Positions 60,601 through 64,000 of a stretch of 64,000 nt of DNA are shown here, one piece after another. The position numbers and the translations under genes are program-made. The notes under the pieces were generated by a model, which was not told the DNA's origin, did no database searches, and saw nothing but the letters and a program-made list of their open reading frames with translations. How positions within the stretch are numbered: position 1 is the first letter of the stretch; each line of letters opens with the position of its first letter. The stretch is from Nectonema munidae (lineage: Eukaryota; Nematomorpha; Nectonematoida; Nectonematidae), in NCBI GenBank assembly GCA_030549495.1, contig JAUIRK010000105.1:434001-498000 (forward strand), given 5' to 3'.

Positions 60601-63600
60601 TAAATATAATTGTAGGAGTGCCCCTCATGAGAACACAAACTCACTCCTTTGGCCCTCATGGGACTCCGAGTTTGACATGCGTTTTACACAATTTTAATTC
60701 TTACAATGATAATTCCTAAGTAGATTCCAAAAAACAGAGAAATGAATAAAATAACTCATAACTCTTCTAAATCAGTAAAAATTTCACAAAATTTTAATAA
60801 ATTCATAATATGAAATTTTTAATTTATATTTTATTTAGATGGCGTTAAAAAATATATGTAAAAATAGATTTTTTTAATATTAGATCAAATAAATTGATAA
60901 TTAATTTTATTTTATATTTGTTTAATATTTTTATCAATTAAGGTTTTTATATATATACATATGAAATTTTGTCATCACGCGTTTATAGTTATCACTATTA
61001 AATTTCTTTTTATGAAGACACATAACGTTATAAGAATAGCGGAAAAAATGTATTGAGTCCGTCAACGGTGTTAGAACAAATAAGTCCGCCAAGCGAGGGT
61101 TAATAAATCATATCTTGACCTCAATGGACTCATCTTGATGTGATCAAATTAACCTAATTGTATTCGTGCATGTGGATTTAATAGCATTAATAAACATTAC
61201 CATTACTACACAACACATAAGAGCATTTTCCATAGCCCTTTAACAAACACCACATATTCTCTATCCATACTCATCATTTTTTGTATTTCAAAGTTTACCA
61301 TGCCATATGTTCCACCTCTTCTTCATTCAGTTATAATGCAAAGAAAGTAGTATAACCCTTCATTTTTTTTTATCCTTGAACGTTGAGATTATAATTAAGT
61401 TTGAAAGTGTCCTTTTAATTATGTATTTTAGATCGATAATTTAAAATCATGGACACATTCGTAACTATCTCATCAATATAGCAAAATTTTATTTAAACGA
61501 TCCTCTCTAGGAGAAATTTTGTTGAAATTAAATGAAACACCCTTCATTTTTTTATTGAATTTCTTCTGTTTTCTAGTATAATTTTATTCACTAGAAATGG
61601 AACAAATAGATGAAATTAAATTTTGATGAGTTTTTCTAACTCTGAAGTTAAGAAAACCTTTTATTTTTAACATCATCCAATAAAACCATTTTCAGTTAAT
61701 GAGAACCTTCATAGAGTACATTTTTGACTTTAATTGATCGATTCATATCAGCGTCCCATTCATCAATGGCTGATTGGATATTCTTTACCACTCTCATCAA
61801 CTCAGCTAAACGCTCTAATGTCAGCTCACATTGTTGATTATGTTCTTCTTTATTGCGGCGTGTTGTCAACTCTAACAATTCTTCGTCATTAAGTGGCGCA
61901 TGATGTTCGCCAATGAAAGCATCAAATTCCTCAACAGTTACGTTATTGGAGACATCTCTATCTAAATATTTAACAAGTGGACTTCATTACTATCTTGACG
62001 ACAAACATTCTTCATACAAGCATTGATTGTTTCACATTTAATCTGTCCCAATGCTATATCAATGATTTGAATGCCCTTAGCAATGGTAAATTCTTTCAAA
62101 TATTTTTTAGACAAAAATTATCATCTTCATCCATCATTCTCACAGCATCTCTCAAATAAATTGGTTTGAAAGCTCGAATTACCCATTGATCCAAAGGTTG
62201 AATTAAGGAAGTAGTGTTCGCAGGAAAGTATTCAACGTGAACCTCATTACAAACAAAATCAAAATAATGACGAACCCTTTAAAAAAAATTGTTAGAGAGG
62301 GTTTTTTTTTTTAAATTTTAAAAAAAAAACCCCCAAATTTTGACAATATCTTTGTAATTCAGGCTTTTTTATTATACATCCAATATACAGGTAAATTCCT
62401 TATATTTTTATTTCTAATAGGTCTAGGATTAGAGACTACTATATAAGGCCGGGTTTAGCCATAAAACCTACAGCTTAATACACATAACACGTGTAATCCT
62501 ATCTTTTATAAAGCAAAAGCTTTAACTTCATCCTATAAGAAATAACTTTTAAGGCAATTTTTTCCAGAAAAGCACTGTCTCATCCATGTTAACCCATTTA
62601 CGACCAATGTTCCTATTTTGGAACATAAGTAATTTCATCTTCGTCTGCTTTTTTCAATGACTTTGAATATAAATCGTCTGCGTTTTTTTAGATATCGTCT
62701 GCTTTGGTTGGTCTTAAATGGGTTAAACACGTGTTCAGGAATGTATCTCATTCCAATTATTTTTTGTAATTGTTCTGCTTGAATTTTTTTTAAAATTACT
62801 GATAGAGATGGCTCATCACAAGAAGAAATAGGTTTATCCACGTTTTGAATCCTCAGTTTTTTTTAAGCATTTTCTCGTATATTATAATCCAGAGGGACAC
62901 TTTTCTTTCTTGCTTCTGCTAAGCTAAAACAGATTTTATTCTTAATTATAAGATTCTATCAAGAACAGACTTTCTTGTTTTGGCCAGGTTACTAACACTT
63001 GGTGCACAAATTTCTCTAATATTTTTTTCACAACTATAAATTGATCTAATCGTGTTCTTATTTCCACCAAAATGACGAGCAACAGCGGTTTATCTCTGCC
63101 CTTGCCTTAACATGTAAAGCAATTTCATCTGTTCTTCAAGACTCATCACATTTTTAACACGTTTAGCTGCATTACCAACAATCCTTGTGGATTTATGACG
63201 TTTGGGTACATTAAATAATTTCAAAAATTTTTTCTTTTTTTCAAACAAACAAGAGTTTCAAGTAAGAATGATGACGTAGAAAGCTGCACAAATGTTTTGG
63301 AAGCACAATTTAAAAAGATTTTGTTTTATCCCATCAAAACGTGTGAGAGCAATATTTCTTGGTCTTATTAATTACACATGTTTTCATTTTTGTAGCAACT
63401 TTACATTTGATATGAAAATAAATTTTGGTGTGATGTGCAAAAAAATAATTATGCAACAAAAGCTTAATTCTTGCCTTGCTTTTGATTGATTATAACAAAT
63501 GGATGATAATAAACGCCTGAAAGAACTTTCAAAATTGATTAAAAATTTTCGTGAATAATTGAGTTTACAAATATGAATTTTTGTGTCAAACATGTATTAA

Positions 63601-64000
63601 TACAAATAAATAAGAAAGTTTCTGTCAAGATGTCAAAAAAATGTCTATGTAAATGTATGAAAGCACGATTGCGCAAAAACTAAACCTAACTTCAGCCTAG
63701 CTCTAATACTAACAAAAATGCTCTACTCCCGAATATAGGTTTTCAAGCAGTAGAGTGTTTGAGTGAGAAAAATGCAAAAATAAATTGGAATAGTCAGAAT
63801 CATCGGTAGAGTCGTCTAGTTCCACAAACGCAAAAGACGACAACATCGAATTTAAGGATTTGAGAGAGAAATGTTGTGGTAGCGTTGTCTTACTTTCATC
63901 CGAAGTTTCTACATTGAATTTAGGAAATGGAAAACAATTTGTGACTTGAAGAACTTTGTTGAGACAGAGTCCAATCAGAAAACCTTTGATTTGTCTGCCA
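54630..64000 (-). CDS. eIF3h: Eukaryotic translation initiation factor 3 subunit H (partial)
   Basis: MPN-domain subunit of the eIF3 complex, which recruits mRNA to the 40S ribosome in the cytosol. Five coding exons on the minus strand are visible: >64000-63894, 57320-57047, 56686-56537, 55947-55812 and 54857-54630. All phases agree (1, 2, 2, 0). Evidence in order: GFLIGLCLNKVLQVTNCFPF (MPN core), MRNLRSLRYDTINVGWYQND, IVLIYDHNSTALGNLSIKAM, then DFSPENIKKLNLSFESIFEE spanning a junction. ESIFEEIPICIKSS, YQQRLLYKAKR and LPDEDLDRVFKFVPCPSRLD, DSLLLGANLKELSKQINGIY follow. Each block aligns with human eIF3h in order. The subunit is normally catalytically dead among MPN proteins, and no JAMM His-x-His is seen. 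The first exon(s) lie beyond 64000. The 6.6-kb intron 57321-63893 contains a piggyBac and a Tigger-like fossil. Confidence 0.95.
59016..59200. mobile_element. Truncated copy of the 6677-7123 hAT MITE
   Basis: It starts CAGTGGTTCCCAACC and follows the left ~185 bp of the other copy closely (for example GTGGACCCCTACAACTGAAT and TGCTTATTCATATGAAATCA) before diverging at GTAAAGC. No right terminal repeat follows, so the remainder has been lost. It interrupts the piggyBac transposase. Confidence 0.85.
60112..60680 (+). mobile_element. hAT deletion derivative with C-terminal coding tail
   Basis: It is flanked by the exact 8-bp duplication GTTTTACA (60104-60111 and 60681-60688). The ends are GCCATGTCAAACATGCGG and, on the right, GTTTGACATGC. 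It retains a short plus-strand tail of a ZBED5/GTF2IRD2-type transposase: TRFADFHLSSLIKVRTAQKF, then QPDIAKIVNNKWCQASGQE. That is the conserved end 'LR..T....PDI..L...K..Q.S'. It is nested near the N-terminus of the piggyBac transposase. Confidence 0.9.
61690..63240 (-). pseudogene. Tigger/pogo-type transposase fossil
   Basis: Minus-strand pieces in family order: KRVKNVMSLEEQMKLLYMLR, AVARHFGGNKNTIRSIYSCE (HTH), NIREICAPSVSNLAKTRKSV, then after a gap VEYFPANTTSLIQPLDQWVI and RAFKPIYLRDAVRMMDEDDN. The C-terminal part contains EEFDAFIGEHHAPLNDEELL ELTTRRNKEE. The 'LP.NTTSLIQP.DQGVI.AFK' box is the signature of Tigger DDE transposases. Several stops and frame changes, and a MITE at 62593-62722, break it. 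Terminal repeats were not located. It lies in the same eIF3h intron as the piggyBac. Confidence 0.85.
62593..62722. mobile_element. TTAA-flanked MITE inserted in the Tigger fossil
   Basis: A 130-bp copy between TTAA at 62589-62592 and 62723-62726, with ends CCCATTTACGACC and GGTCTTAAATGGG. It is almost identical to copy 2 at 23277-23405. It is younger than the Tigger fossil it interrupts. Confidence 0.92.

Larger units (their letters stand above)
57672..61099 (-). mobile_element. piggyBac element with transposase, exact ends
   Basis: A 3428-bp element with 17-bp inverted ends CCCTCGCTTGACGGACT / AGTCCGCCAAGCGAGGG (one mismatch) and TTAA on both sides (57668-57671, 61100-61103). The transposase reads on the minus strand: SDSDNNETSQISNMSCEI, then FFDVELIQYLYSMTMHKMES, FSVSHLLAYFGSLIYIGQNG and TIDEQLVTFRGGCRSKYM-type sequence (AIDEQLVTFRGGCRSKYMTP). 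IPEGCGIYTDKFFTSHSLAV and LLEYNKFKGGVDVNKMLRAY follow, with a terminal Cys-rich zinc domain (SCFLCISRKNRTSRRCAKCG). This is the full piggyBac domain order. Two hAT-type inserts and several frame breaks make it inactive. It lies in an eIF3h intron, on the gene's strand. Confidence 0.95.

Noticed and set aside
1-64000. LTR retroelements or virus-like elements
   Set aside because: No gag, protease, integrase or LTR-type direct repeat was recognised. The only reverse-transcriptase segment belongs to a LINE.

Overview
The window is nuclear DNA of an animal. It is AT-rich, with spliced genes, GT-AG introns, AATAAA signals and dense interspersed repeats. Gene content and compactness fit an arthropod. 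My best guess is a caligid copepod (sea louse), but nothing here proves the species. There are no prokaryotic features and no CRISPR array, and I recognised no LTR retroelement or virus-like element.

Five gene models account for nearly all coding sequence. From left to right: (1) NDUFA13/GRIM-19, a mitochondrial complex I subunit, minus strand, 11523 to 1913, four exons, 149 aa. (2) A plus-strand gene of unknown function, 17660-27811, six exons whose phases all agree, predicting a 1150-aa Lys/Glu-rich, largely disordered protein. (3) The 3' part of a second unknown plus-strand gene, 30518-35652, Gln/Pro-rich, with unresolved 5' exons. (4) An AIG1/ADTRP-family six-pass membrane hydrolase, plus strand, 45330-54014, six exons, 236 aa, with a plausible alternative last exon. 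(5) eIF3h, minus strand, from beyond 64000 down to 54630, tail-to-tail with gene 4. The recognisable proteins are housekeeping functions (respiration, translation initiation, lipid-ester hydrolysis). They show no sign of forming a shared pathway.

Most of the rest is transposons, and many have exact boundaries. hAT elements with 8-bp target duplications lie at 6677-7123, 14804-17513, 33506-34689, 38726-40531 and 60112-60680. A 3.4-kb piggyBac with 17-bp inverted ends and TTAA duplications fills an eIF3h intron (57672-61099). A second TTAA-flanked element (49228-52806) carries two satellite-like tandem arrays and fills an intron of the AIG1-like gene. A family of ~130-bp TTAA-flanked MITEs occurs at least six times, three of them stacked at 23.15-23.54 kb. 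A Mutator-like foldback MITE with a 9-bp duplication, two pogo/Tigger-type transposase fossils, a 5'-truncated RNase H-bearing LINE and several tRNA-derived SINEs complete the set. At 37.7-42.9 kb a ZBED5-type hAT has been invaded by both another hAT and the LINE.

No wholly new biological system is evident. The most unusual items are the satellite-bearing TTAA element, the stacked MITEs, a 40-nt perfect copy of exon sequence inside an intron of the same gene, a long intronic hairpin, and the alternative terminal exon of the AIG1-like gene.
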